This document shows, one piece after another, positions 27,730 through 35,760 of a stretch of 64,000 nt of DNA; the stretch's first letter is position 1, and every line of letters begins with the position of its first letter. The notes beneath the pieces were generated by a model. The model saw nothing but the letters and a program-made list of their open reading frames with translations. It was not told where the DNA came from and ran no database searches. The translations under genes and the position numbers were made by a program. This DNA comes from Hungatella sp. UBA3048 (GTDB lineage: Bacteria > Bacillota > Clostridia > Lachnospirales > Lachnospiraceae): positions 48,848 to 112,847 of the forward strand of contig DFCS01000033.1 in assembly GCA_002367105.1 (NCBI GenBank). The letters are read 5' to 3'.

Positions 27730-30048
27730 ATGGTGGATAAGACAATCATAATGCCAGTTATCGCCCTGCGAGGCATGACTGTTCTTCCCAAAATGATGCT
27801 GCATTTTGATATCAGCCGGACAAAATCCATTGCAGCTGTGGAGAAGGCAATGGTGGGAGATCAGAAAGTATGTCTGGTTACCCAGAAGAATTCTGAGGAA
27901 GCTGATCCTGGAATCGAAGATTTGTATCAGATCGGTACAGTGGCTCTCATCAAGCAGCTGGTAAAGCTTCCCAATAATGTGATCCGCGTTATGGTGGAAG
28001 GAATAGAGCGGGCAGAGCTTTTGACTCTTGACAGTGAAAAGCCCATGCTCATAGGTGAAGTTGAAAAGGCTCTGGAAGCTGATGATTCCATTGATTATAT
28101 TACAAAAGAGGCTATGATCCAGATCATTCAGGAAAAGCTGGAGGAATATGGCAGGGAGAATCCCAGGGTCGCTAAGGAGGTACTTCCGGGCCTTATGGTG
28201 CTTCATGACCTTGGCGAGCTTTTGGACCAGATTGCCGTACAGCTTTCCTGGGATTACCGGGTACGCCAGCAGGTGCTTGAAAGCGCTCTTTTGGAGGACC
28301 GGTATGCGCTGGTTATAAATCAGCTGATGACGGAGATCGAGGTTACAAAGGTAAAACGGGAATTACAGTCCCACGTTAAGGAACGGATCGACAAGAACCA
28401 GAAGGATTATATCTTAAGGGAGCAGCTTAAGGTAATCCGTGAGGAGCTTGGCGAGGACAACCCTTTGTCCGACTCCGACGAATACTTAAAGAAGCTGAAG
28501 GCTTTAAAGGCGGATAAGGGGACCAAGGATAAGATCCAGAAGGAGATTGAACGCTTTAAGGCGATGCCTGGAGGAAGTCAGGAAGCCAATGTGGTCCGTA
28601 TGTACCTTGAAACGGTCCTGGATCTTCCGTGGAAGAAGCTGTCAAAGGATGATAACAGCATCGCCCATGCAGAGGAGATCCTAAATGAGGATCATTATGG
28701 CCTTGAGAAGGTAAAAGAACGGATTCTGGAATATTTAGCGGTCCGCGTCCTTACAAAAAAAGGATCCAGCCCTATCATCTGCCTGGTAGGACCTCCTGGA
28801 ACAGGAAAGACTTCCATTGCCAGATCCGTAGCAAAGGCTTTAAATAAGGAGTATGTAAGGATAAGCCTGGGTGGAATCCGGGATGAAGCGGAGATCCGCG
28901 GACACCGGAAAACCTACGTGGGCGCCATGCCCGGCCGGATCGTAGAGGCCTTAAGGCAATCCGGAGTCAGCAATCCCTTAATGCTTCTTGATGAGATCGA
29001 CAAGGTCAGCAGGGATTATAAGGGTGATACTTCTTCCGCCCTTTTAGAGGTACTGGACAGCGAACAGAATATAAAATTCCGGGATCATTATGTAGAGATT
29101 CCCATTGATTTATCCAATGTGCTGTTTCTGGCAACGGCCAATACAACCACCACCATACCGGGGCCGCTTCTTGACCGTATGGAAGTAATTGAAGTAAATA
29201 GCTATACGGAGAATGAAAAATTCCATATTGCAAAGAATTACTTAGTAAGAAAGCAGCGGGAAAAGAATGGGCTTAAGCCAGGTCAGGTGTCCATATCGGA
29301 CGATGCTCTTGAAAAGATCATTCACCATTACACCAGAGAGGCCGGAGTCAGGAATTTAGAAAGACGGATCGGAGCTGTTTTCAGAAAAGCTGCAAGAGAA
29401 TTTCTGGAAGATGGAAAAAAGGCCATAGAGATAAATTCAAACGACATAGAGAAGTATTTAGGCAAGGAAAAGGTACTCTTTGAGGATGTAAACGAGGAAG
29501 ACCAGGTGGGAATTGTAAGAGGTCTTGCATGGACCAGCGTCGGCGGCAACACCCTTCAAATCGAAGTCAATGTCATGCCAGGGAAGGGAAGCCTTCAGAT
29601 GACCGGACAAATGGGCGATGTCATGAAGGAATCTGCCCAGACTGCTTTAAGCTATGTCAGATCGGTATGCCCGGAATATAAGGTAAAGGATGATTATTTT
29701 GAAAAACACGATATCCACCTGCACATTCCGGAAGGGGCTGTGCCAAAGGATGGCCCATCGGCAGGAATCACCATGGCGACGGCTATGCTGTCTGCGGTCA
29801 CAAAACGGAAGGTAAACGCCAAGGTGGCCATGACAGGGGAGATTACACTTCGCGGCCGCGTTCTTCCTATCGGTGGCCTAAAGGAAAAAATTCTGGCTGC
29901 CCGTATGGCCCATGTGGAGAAAGTTCTGGTTCCTGACAGGAACCGCCCGGATATTGCAGAACTGTCAGAGGAAATCATCGGAAATCTGGACATCATATAT
30001 GTGAAGAACATTCCGGAGGTTTTAAAAGAAGCTTTCATCAAGGAATAG
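27730..30048 (+). CDS. lon: ATP-dependent protease La
   Basis: A 772-residue Lon. The N-terminal substrate-binding domain begins MPVIALRGMTVLPKM. The AAA+ domain has Walker A GPPGTGKTS and Walker B LMLLDEIDKV. The C-terminal protease domain has the catalytic Ser in PKDGPSAGITMA and the catalytic Lys in GGLKEKILAA. The start at 27730 follows AAAGGAGA; the in-frame ATG... region upstream lies in the terminator. Standard length (770-810). Confidence 0.95.
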   Translation: MVDKTIIMPVIALRGMTVLPKMMLHFDISRTKSIAAVEKAMVGDQKVCLVTQKNSEEADPGIEDLYQIGTVALIKQLVKLPNNVIRVMVEGIERAELLTLDSEKPMLIGEVEKALEADDSIDYITKEAMIQIIQEKLEEYGRENPRVAKEVLPGLMVLHDLGELLDQIAVQLSWDYRVRQQVLESALLEDRYALVINQLMTEIEVTKVKRELQSHVKERIDKNQKDYILREQLKVIREELGEDNPLSDSDEYLKKLKALKADKGTKDKIQKEIERFKAMPGGSQEANVVRMYLETVLDLPWKKLSKDDNSIAHAEEILNEDHYGLEKVKERILEYLAVRVLTKKGSSPIICLVGPPGTGKTSIARSVAKALNKEYVRISLGGIRDEAEIRGHRKTYVGAMPGRIVEALRQSGVSNPLMLLDEIDKVSRDYKGDTSSALLEVLDSEQNIKFRDHYVEIPIDLSNVLFLATANTTTTIPGPLLDRMEVIEVNSYTENEKFHIAKNYLVRKQREKNGLKPGQVSISDDALEKIIHHYTREAGVRNLERRIGAVFRKAAREFLEDGKKAIEINSNDIEKYLGKEKVLFEDVNEEDQVGIVRGLAWTSVGGNTLQIEVNVMPGKGSLQMTGQMGDVMKESAQTALSYVRSVCPEYKVKDDYFEKHDIHLHIPEGAVPKDGPSAGITMATAMLSAVTKRKVNAKVAMTGEITLRGRVLPIGGLKEKILAARMAHVEKVLVPDRNRPDIAELSEEIIGNLDIIYVKNIPEVLKEAFIKE

Positions 30049-30054
30049 AAGCAA

Positions 30055-30090
30055 AGGTATGCCCAAAGAACATGGGCAGGAAAGAGGAAA
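30055..30090 (+). repeat. Short intergenic repeat before engB
   Basis: One short unit: GGTATGCCCAAAGAACATG, GGGCAGGAAAGAGGAAA. The AGGAAAGAGG is the only ribosome site for engB, so this repeat supplies its translation start signal. Confidence 0.8.
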
Positions 30091-30094
30091 CCAT

Positions 30095-30694
30095 ATGATC
30101 ATTAAATCAGTTGAGCTGGAGACTGTATGTGGAATAACCAGCAAGCTCCCGGAGAATACAAAGCCGGAGTTTGCCTTTGCGGGCAAATCCAATGTGGGAA
30201 AATCTTCTCTCATAAACGCCCTGATGAACCGCAAATCCTTTGCAAGAATCTCGTCCCAGCCGGGGAAGACTCAGACCATAAACTTTTACAACATCAATGA
30301 TGCGTTGTACTATGTGGATCTTCCAGGCTACGGCTATGCTAAGGTATCCCTGGAAGTAAAGGCAAAGTGGGGGAAAATGATAGAGAACTATCTTCATAAG
30401 TCTTCTATGCTCCGGTGCGTGTTCTTGCTGATCGATATCCGCCACGAGCCATCGGAGAATGATAAGACCATGTATGATTGGGTCGTGCACAATGGCTATC
30501 ATCCAATCATCATCGCCACCAAGCTGGACAAGATCAAGAGAAGCCAGGTGCAGAAAGCGTTAAAAGTCCTTCGCTCGGGTCTTGGGATCGGAAGCGATGT
30601 AACAGTGATTCCCTTTTCCGCTGAGACCAAGCAGGGCAGGGAAGAAATATGGGACTTAATTTCAGAATCCGTAAATAGTCTTGACAATGAGTAA
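30095..30694 (+). CDS. engB: Ribosome biogenesis GTPase EngB/YsxC
   Basis: A 199-residue GTPase with G1 GKSNVGKSS, G3 DLPGYGYAK and G4 TKLDK, needed for large ribosomal subunit assembly. The start at 30095 uses the ribosome site in the repeat; the in-frame ATG at 30059 would add twelve repeat-encoded residues (MPKEHGQERGNH). The last bases of the gene overlap the -35 of the following promoter. Confidence 0.94.
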   Translation: MIIKSVELETVCGITSKLPENTKPEFAFAGKSNVGKSSLINALMNRKSFARISSQPGKTQTINFYNINDALYYVDLPGYGYAKVSLEVKAKWGKMIENYLHKSSMLRCVFLLIDIRHEPSENDKTMYDWVVHNGYHPIIIATKLDKIKRSQVQKALKVLRSGLGIGSDVTVIPFSAETKQGREEIWDLISESVNSLDNE

Positions 30695-30709
30695 AAATCT
30701 TTTTATAAT
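30681..30709 (+). promoter_or_regulatory. Consensus sigma-A promoter of the amino-acid transporter operon
   Basis: TTGACA (30681-30686) and TATAAT (30704-30709) with 17-base spacing, both full consensus. The -35 overlaps the end of engB. Confidence 0.88.
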
Positions 30710-30760
30710 GAACCTATTTATTACATAGAGTTCATTTTGGAGGAAGAGGAGAAAACAGTT

Positions 30761-31642
30761 ATGAAAAAGACAATGAAAAAAATCGTATCAACTCTAATGG
30801 CAGCGGCCCTGGCAGCGTCTTTTCTGACTGCCTGCGGAGGCGGTAATGCCGCAACAGGCACGTCTGCGGGAGCGGGCAAGGAAACAGGAGATAACAAGGT
30901 ATTAAAGGTTGCCATGGAGTGCAGCTACGCACCATATAACTGGACCCAGCCGACAGATGCAGGCGGAGCCGTTCCTATATCCGGAAGCTCTGATTTTGCT
31001 TATGGTTATGACGTCATGATGGCTAAAAAGATAGCAGATGAACTGGGCTATGGACTGGAAATCGTTAAGCTGGACTGGGATTCTCTTGTGCCTGCCGTTC
31101 AGTCCGGAAAGGTTGACTGTGTGATTGCCGGTCAGTCCATTACCGCAGAACGTATGCAGTCTGTTGATTTTACAGATCCTTACTACTATGCGACCATTGT
31201 GACTCTGGTGAAGGCCGGAGGCAAGTATGAGAATGCAAAGAGTGTTGCTGATTTTGCCGGTGCAACTGCTACTTCCCAGTTAAATACCATCTGGTATGAT
31301 AACTGTCTGCCTCAGATTCCAAATGCAGACATTCAGCCGGCGCAGGAATCCGCACCGGCCATGCTGGTATCTTTAAGCTCCGGAAGATGCGACCTGGTAG
31401 TAACAGATAAGCCTACCGGTCAGGCAGCGCTGGTTGCTTATCCTGACTTCAAGCTCCTTGATTTCACCGGAACAGAGGGTGGGTTTAAGGTTTCTGATGA
31501 AGATGTGAACATCGGAATCTCCTTGAAGAAGGGCAATAAAGAATTAAAGGATGCCGTAAACGGAGTACTTTCCAAAATGAGCAAGGACGATTTTAACAAG
31601 ATGATGGAAGAAGCAATTTCCGTTCAGCCATTATCCAAGTAA
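30761..31642 (+). CDS. Polar amino-acid ABC transporter, substrate-binding lipoprotein
   Basis: A 293-residue family 3 binding protein. The signal peptide ends at the lipobox FLTACG (Cys about residue 24). The mature part has AMECSYAPYNW, GYDVMMAKKIADELG, VDCVIAGQSITAERMQSVDFTDPYY, the ligand-binding core of this family. The substrate is not determined. AGGAAGAGGAG is the ribosome site. A gap with hairpins separates it from the permease. Confidence 0.9.
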   Translation: MKKTMKKIVSTLMAAALAASFLTACGGGNAATGTSAGAGKETGDNKVLKVAMECSYAPYNWTQPTDAGGAVPISGSSDFAYGYDVMMAKKIADELGYGLEIVKLDWDSLVPAVQSGKVDCVIAGQSITAERMQSVDFTDPYYYATIVTLVKAGGKYENAKSVADFAGATATSQLNTIWYDNCLPQIPNADIQPAQESAPAMLVSLSSGRCDLVVTDKPTGQAALVAYPDFKLLDFTGTEGGFKVSDEDVNIGISLKKGNKELKDAVNGVLSKMSKDDFNKMMEEAISVQPLSK

Positions 31643-31815
31643 TCCAGGTAACACACTTAAAAGCGTAGGCCTGATGCAGGAATGCAGGCATTCCTTTGCC
31701 TGGTTATTGCTTTCAGGAATAAAAAAAAATAGGGCTTGCAGGCACGGGACAAGAGCGTTCTTATTTCGTGCCGCTTGTTCTGTTTTGACGAAGTACGAGA
31801 AGGAGAAGGTAGTAT
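31643..31815 (+). promoter_or_regulatory. Intergenic hairpin region between binding protein and permease
   Basis: Two inverted repeats: AGGAATG / CATTCCT with a CAGG loop (about 31678-31695) and GGCACG / CGTGCC (about 31740-31776), the latter followed by a T-rich stretch. They probably lower expression of the membrane parts relative to the binding protein. No gene is visible here. Confidence 0.45.
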
Positions 31816-32616
31816 ATGTCTTTGCCATCAGATTTTTTTGGAAGAATTGTATTTATACTGCAGCATTATGGCCCTTCCTTTTTAAATGGGGCGGGAAAGA
31901 CTATGGCGATCGCCATTGTCGGCACATTCATCGGCTGCATCATCGGCTTTGCCGTAGGAATTATCCAGACGATTCCGGTTTCAAAAAGTGACAATCCGAT
32001 AAAATGGTTTTTATTAAAATTAGTAAAGTTCATTTTAAATGTTTATGTAGAGGTATTCCGCGGAACACCTATGATGGTTCAGGCCATGTTTATATTTTAT
32101 GGTTCTTCCGTACTGTTTGGCATTAATATGTCCAACGTTTTTGCTGCCTATTTCATTGTATCCATTAATACAGGAGCTTATATGGCTGAGACCGTGAGAG
32201 GAGGAATCCTTTCCATTGATCAGGGACAGACCGAGGGTGCCAAGGCCATCGGCATGACCCATTTTCAGACGATGGTCAATGTCATCATGCCCCAGGCGCT
32301 GCGCAATATCATGCCTCAGATCGGCAATAACTTAATCATTAACATTAAGGATACCTGCGTGCTTTCTGTTATAGGCGTAGTGGAGTTGTTTTATACAACA
32401 AAGGGCGTTGCAGGTGCGTATTATACCTATTTTGAAGCTTTTGGCATCACCATGATCATTTATTTCATCCTGACTTTTACCTGTTCCAGAATCCTTCGTT
32501 ACTGGGAGAAGAAGATGGATGGTCCGGACAGCTACGATCTGGCTACCACGGATACGCTGGCATATACCAGCGGTATGGTTAAATTCCCGGATCCTAAAGA
32601 GAAGGAGGATAAATAA
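31816..32616 (+). CDS. Amino-acid ABC transporter permease (HisM/GlnP type)
   Basis: A 266-residue permease with about five helices. The N-terminal FLNGAGKTMAIAIVGTFIG is typical of HisMQ permeases. The EAA loop reads EGAKAIGMTHFQTMVNVIMP, which contacts the ATPase. It adjoins the ATPase gene with no gap. Confidence 0.9.
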   Translation: MSLPSDFFGRIVFILQHYGPSFLNGAGKTMAIAIVGTFIGCIIGFAVGIIQTIPVSKSDNPIKWFLLKLVKFILNVYVEVFRGTPMMVQAMFIFYGSSVLFGINMSNVFAAYFIVSINTGAYMAETVRGGILSIDQGQTEGAKAIGMTHFQTMVNVIMPQALRNIMPQIGNNLIINIKDTCVLSVIGVVELFYTTKGVAGAYYTYFEAFGITMIIYFILTFTCSRILRYWEKKMDGPDSYDLATTDTLAYTSGMVKFPDPKEKEDK

Positions 32617-33360
32617 ATGACAGACGGAAAAGTTTTAGAGATTCATCATTTGAGTAAAACCTTTGGAACGAATGTAGTGCTGCGGGACATTGATTTTTCT
32701 GTCAATGCCGGAGATGTGACCTGTATTATTGGAGCCTCCGGTTCCGGAAAGTCAACGCTGCTTCGCTGTATCAATCTGTTGGAAACTCCTACTACCGGCG
32801 AAATCCTTTATCATGATGTAGACATTACAGACCGGAAGATGAACATTCCTTCCTACCGTACGAAGGTAGGTATGGTGTTCCAGAGCTTTAATTTATTCAA
32901 TAACATGACTGTTTTGGAAAATTGTCTGGTAGGCCAGGTAAAGGTGCTGAAAAAGGATAAGGAAGAAGCCAGAAAGAAGGCGATGATGTATTTGGAGAAG
33001 GTAGGTATGGCTCCTTACATCAATGCAAAGCCAAAGCAGCTTTCCGGCGGGCAGAAGCAGAGAGTGGCCATTGCAAGAGCCTTGGCAATGGAACCGGAGA
33101 TCCTGCTGTTTGACGAACCGACCTCCGCACTGGATCCCCAGATGGTAGGGGAAGTACTGGCGGTTATGAGAACATTGGCAAAGGAAGGCCTTACCATGAT
33201 CATCGTAACTCATGAAATGGCATTTGCCAGGGATGTGTCCAGCCGTGTGGTTTATATGGCAGGCGGCGTCATTGAAGAAGAAGGTGCTCCGGCTGATATT
33301 TTTGGAAATCCAAAGAAAAATTCAACAAAAGAATTTTTAAACCGGTTTATGCAGGGATAA
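32617..33360 (+). CDS. Amino-acid ABC transporter ATP-binding protein (GlnQ type)
   Basis: A 247-residue ABC ATPase with Walker [14 protein letters not shown], signature [15 protein letters not shown], Walker [15 protein letters not shown] and the H-loop VTHEM. It completes the three-part transporter and ends at a strong bidirectional terminator. Confidence 0.93.
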   Translation: MTDGKVLEIHHLSKTFGTNVVLRDIDFSVNAGDVTCIIGASGSGKSTLLRCINLLETPTTGEILYHDVDITDRKMNIPSYRTKVGMVFQSFNLFNNMTVLENCLVGQVKVLKKDKEEARKKAMMYLEKVGMAPYINAKPKQLSGGQKQRVAIARALAMEPEILLFDEPTSALDPQMVGEVLAVMRTLAKEGLTMIIVTHEMAFARDVSSRVVYMAGGVIEEEGAPADIFGNPKKNSTKEFLNRFMQG

Positions 33361-33361
33361 G

Positions 33362-33401
33362 AAAAAGCTGATTCAGGATGATAAAACTGAATCAGCTTTT
33401 T
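33362..33401. terminator. Bidirectional terminator
   Basis: A perfect 15-bp inverted repeat (33362-33376 with 33387-33401) with a T-run on either strand, between the transporter operon and the convergent minus-strand operon. Confidence 0.88.
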
Positions 33402-33456
33402 AACTATTATCATTGTTTCATTAATCCTCATTTCATTTATGGGTAATGGGCATATT

Positions 33457-33771
33457 TTATTTAGGCTCATCGGAAACCCGTTGTGGATGAATCGTTTCCT
33501 TTTCAACCGGCTCTCCCTGAATGGGGATGGGCAGTCCCTGTTTCTCGGGCACACAGTTATGAAACGGCTTGGAAAAAAGATTTCGTATTTTGATCCTGAT
33601 AAAGGTATTTGCTGCTTTGATAAAAACCACAAAAATAAAAACGGGCAGGATGACGGTTAAAATCAACCTTACCTTGAAATGGAATCTTTTTTTCTCTAAT
33701 TGTTTCAAATGATACTGATATTGGTCATTTATCTTCGGAAATAATGTTTTCTTTGTCTGAATTTTACTCAA
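33457..33771 (-). CDS. Small single-pass membrane protein, unknown
   Basis: A 104-residue frame I do not recognise. Residues about 36-54 form one hydrophobic helix (LILTVILPVFIFVVF) flanked by basic residues, with a Pro-rich tail. The start would be TTG at 33771, supported by AGGGGG about 8 bases upstream. It follows the DUF4364 gene by 35 bases and precedes the shared terminator, so it is probably the last gene of that operon. Lack of any known family leaves it uncertain. Confidence 0.5.
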   Translation of the reverse strand: MSKIQTKKTLFPKINDQYQYHLKQLEKKRFHFKVRLILTVILPVFIFVVFIKAANTFIRIKIRNLFSKPFHNCVPEKQGLPIPIQGEPVEKETIHPQRVSDEPK

Positions 33772-33806
33772 AATAAATCCCCCTTATGTTTCTGCTGGAT
33801 GAAATG

Positions 33807-34331
33807 TTAAGAACCGCTCATCAGTGCTTTCATGGCAAATGCATAAATTTCCTGACTCTTAGACTTCCAGTGATCACACATGATTTCCGCCTGGTCCTTG
33901 TCCGGAACAGACAGCTCCAGGTTTATCAGGCAGTTTTTGCCTTCCCGGACCTGACAGTGGACGATGTAGTCATGGCTGGTGGATTTATAGAAATCAGCGG
34001 TTACGCCCACCTCGTTGCGGAGACGGAACTTGTTCTCTTTTAAATATTCATCCATATCATTGATGATAGCCGGCGAAATCTTGCTGCCGAAAAAGGAAAG
34101 GGTTTCTTCCCCTTCCCTGGTGATCTCGTACCGGCTGCTGTTATGGTTGGTTTCCACATGAAGCAGTCTGGCCTCCAGCAGTTCATTCAATGCCTGATTG
34201 AGCGTAAAATATGTGGTATATTCATGCTCCAGAAAAAAGTTTGACAGTTGTGCGCTTGTCAGGGGGAAATTAACCTGTTTAAGCATGTATAAAATCATTA
34301 GTTTGTACAGGGTCATAGGTTCTGACAGCAT
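33807..34331 (-). CDS. DUF4364 family protein (predicted winged-helix regulator)
   Basis: A 174-residue DUF4364 protein common in Lachnospiraceae. The N-terminal 80 residues look like a winged helix (LYKLMILYMLKQ, then LNELLEARLLHVE and YEITREGEETLSFF), followed by a C-terminal alpha/beta domain. The DNA-binding role is inferred from the fold pattern. The start at 34331 uses GGAAAGAGG in the adjacent short repeat; longer frames translate the repeat. Confidence 0.82.
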   Translation of the reverse strand: MLSEPMTLYKLMILYMLKQVNFPLTSAQLSNFFLEHEYTTYFTLNQALNELLEARLLHVETNHNSSRYEITREGEETLSFFGSKISPAIINDMDEYLKENKFRLRNEVGVTADFYKSTSHDYIVHCQVREGKNCLINLELSVPDKDQAEIMCDHWKSKSQEIYAFAMKALMSGS

Positions 34332-34335
34332 AGTT

Positions 34336-34392
34336 ACCTCTTTCCTGCCCGCGCTTTTTGGGCATTTTGGTATCCCCGTAAGGGGATACCTC
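34336..34392 (-). repeat. Short intergenic repeat before the DUF4364 gene
   Basis: On the minus strand: a stem GGTATCCCC / GGGGATACC with a TTAC loop, then ATGCCCAAAAAGCGCGGGCA and GGAAAGAGG. This copy shows the first hairpin of the element best and provides the ribosome site of the gene that follows. Confidence 0.8.
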
Positions 34393-34464
34393 CATTGTCG
34401 CGCTTGCTGCGCCGTAAATTCAAGGATTGTGAAAGCCGCTTTCAACCAGATCCTTCATATTTTT

Positions 34465-35619
34465 TTACTGCCGGATATATTCCTTGACCGCCTGACTCAC
34501 GACAGAAGCAACACGAGGGTCAAAGGCCTCAGGCAGGATATTGTTTTCATTCAGTTCTGAAGGCGCTACAAGGCCGGCAATAGCGGTTGCTGCAGCAAGC
34601 TTCATATCTTCCGTAATAGCGGTTGCCCTTCCCTCCAATGCACCTTTAAAGATGCCGGGGAACACAATTACATTATTGACCTGGTTGGGGAAATCAGACC
34701 TTCCGGTTCCAACTACTTTTGCACCGGCAGCTTTGGCAAGATCTGGCATGATCTCAGGAACCGGGTTTGCCATGGCAAACAGGATTGCGTCGGGATTCAT
34801 GGAAGCGACCATTTCTTCCGTTACGATTCCAGGAGCGGATACTCCCACGAAAATATCACTGCCTCTCATGGCATCTGCCAAAGAACCGTGGGTTTCTTCC
34901 AGATTCGTCACATCCATCATCTTTTCCTGCATCCAGTTTAAGCCTTCCATGCCCTTTGCCAGGATTCCAACACGGTCACACATGGTGATATGAAGAAAGC
35001 CGTAGGACAGAAGGAGTTTTGTAATGGCGATTCCGGCGGAGCCTGCACCGTTTACTACAATTTTGCATTCCTCTTTTTTCTTTCCTGTCACTTTTAAGGC
35101 GTTTATAATGCCGGCAAGAACGACGATCGCCGTACCGTGCTGGTCATCATGGAATACGGGGATGTCAAGAAGTTCTTTTAACCGTTCTTCGATTTCAAAA
35201 CAGCGGGGGGCGGAGATATCCTCCAGATTGATTCCGCCGAAAGCGGGCGCAATATTCACCACGGTTTTAATGATCTCTTCGGTGTCCTGGGTATCCAGAC
35301 AGATCGGGATGGCATTGATTCCACCAAACTCCTTAAAAAGTACCGCTTTTCCTTCCATAACGGGCATGGCGGCCAGAGGTCCGATGTTGCCAAGTCCAAG
35401 AACAGCGCTTCCATCTGAAACGACAGCAATGGTGTTGGATTTGATTGTGTATAGGTAGGCAGCTTCCGGATCCCCGGCAATGACTTTGCAGGGTTCCGCT
35501 ACGCCTGGGGTATAGGCAAGGGCCAGATCCTCCCGGCTTTTAACCTTTGCTTTGGAAATGATTTCCAGCTTTCCTTTCCATTCTTCATGCAGCAATAAAG
35601 CTTTTTCGTTAGTTGTCAT
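34465..35619 (-). CDS. NAD(P)-dependent malic enzyme
   Basis: A 384-residue malic enzyme that oxidatively decarboxylates malate to pyruvate. It has the short bacterial form: LALAYTPGVAEPC (N-terminal catalytic Tyr), the Lys region in EGKAVLFKEFGGINAIPICLD, the metal-binding acidic pair in FHDDQHGTAIVVLAG, and the dinucleotide fold VNGAGSAGIA. NAD or NADP preference is not readable. AAAGGACGA is the ribosome site. It has its own promoter and is followed by the DUF4364 gene. Confidence 0.93.
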   Translation of the reverse strand: MTTNEKALLLHEEWKGKLEIISKAKVKSREDLALAYTPGVAEPCKVIAGDPEAAYLYTIKSNTIAVVSDGSAVLGLGNIGPLAAMPVMEGKAVLFKEFGGINAIPICLDTQDTEEIIKTVVNIAPAFGGINLEDISAPRCFEIEERLKELLDIPVFHDDQHGTAIVVLAGIINALKVTGKKKEECKIVVNGAGSAGIAITKLLLSYGFLHITMCDRVGILAKGMEGLNWMQEKMMDVTNLEETHGSLADAMRGSDIFVGVSAPGIVTEEMVASMNPDAILFAMANPVPEIMPDLAKAAGAKVVGTGRSDFPNQVNNVIVFPGIFKGALEGRATAITEDMKLAAATAIAGLVAPSELNENNILPEAFDPRVASVVSQAVKEYIRQ

Positions 35620-35652
35620 GATCGTTCGTCCTTTTTTTCACAGTTTTATTTT

Positions 35653-35681
35653 ATCATACCAATTTTAGGGTTTTAAATCAA
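35653..35681 (-). promoter_or_regulatory. Promoter of the malic enzyme gene
   Basis: Minus strand: TTGATT (35676-35681) and TATGAT (35653-35658) with 17-base spacing, divergent from the DUF5717 promoter. Confidence 0.7.
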
Positions 35682-35690
35682 TAGAAAATA

Positions 35691-35699
35691 TGTTAGAAT
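35691..35699 (+). promoter_or_regulatory. Extended -10 promoter of the DUF5717 operon
   Basis: TGTTAGAAT at 35691-35699 is an extended -10. The -35 region overlaps that of the divergent malic enzyme promoter, so the two may compete. Confidence 0.5.
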
Positions 35700-35760
35700 A
35701 TAGAGTAATTGAAATCAAATAGCTAAATAAGATAAGGAAATTAATGATACAGGTGGTACT

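Noticed and set aside
33439..33660. Plus-strand frame opposite the small membrane protein
   Set aside because: No ribosome site and no family; the minus-strand frame has better start and operon context.
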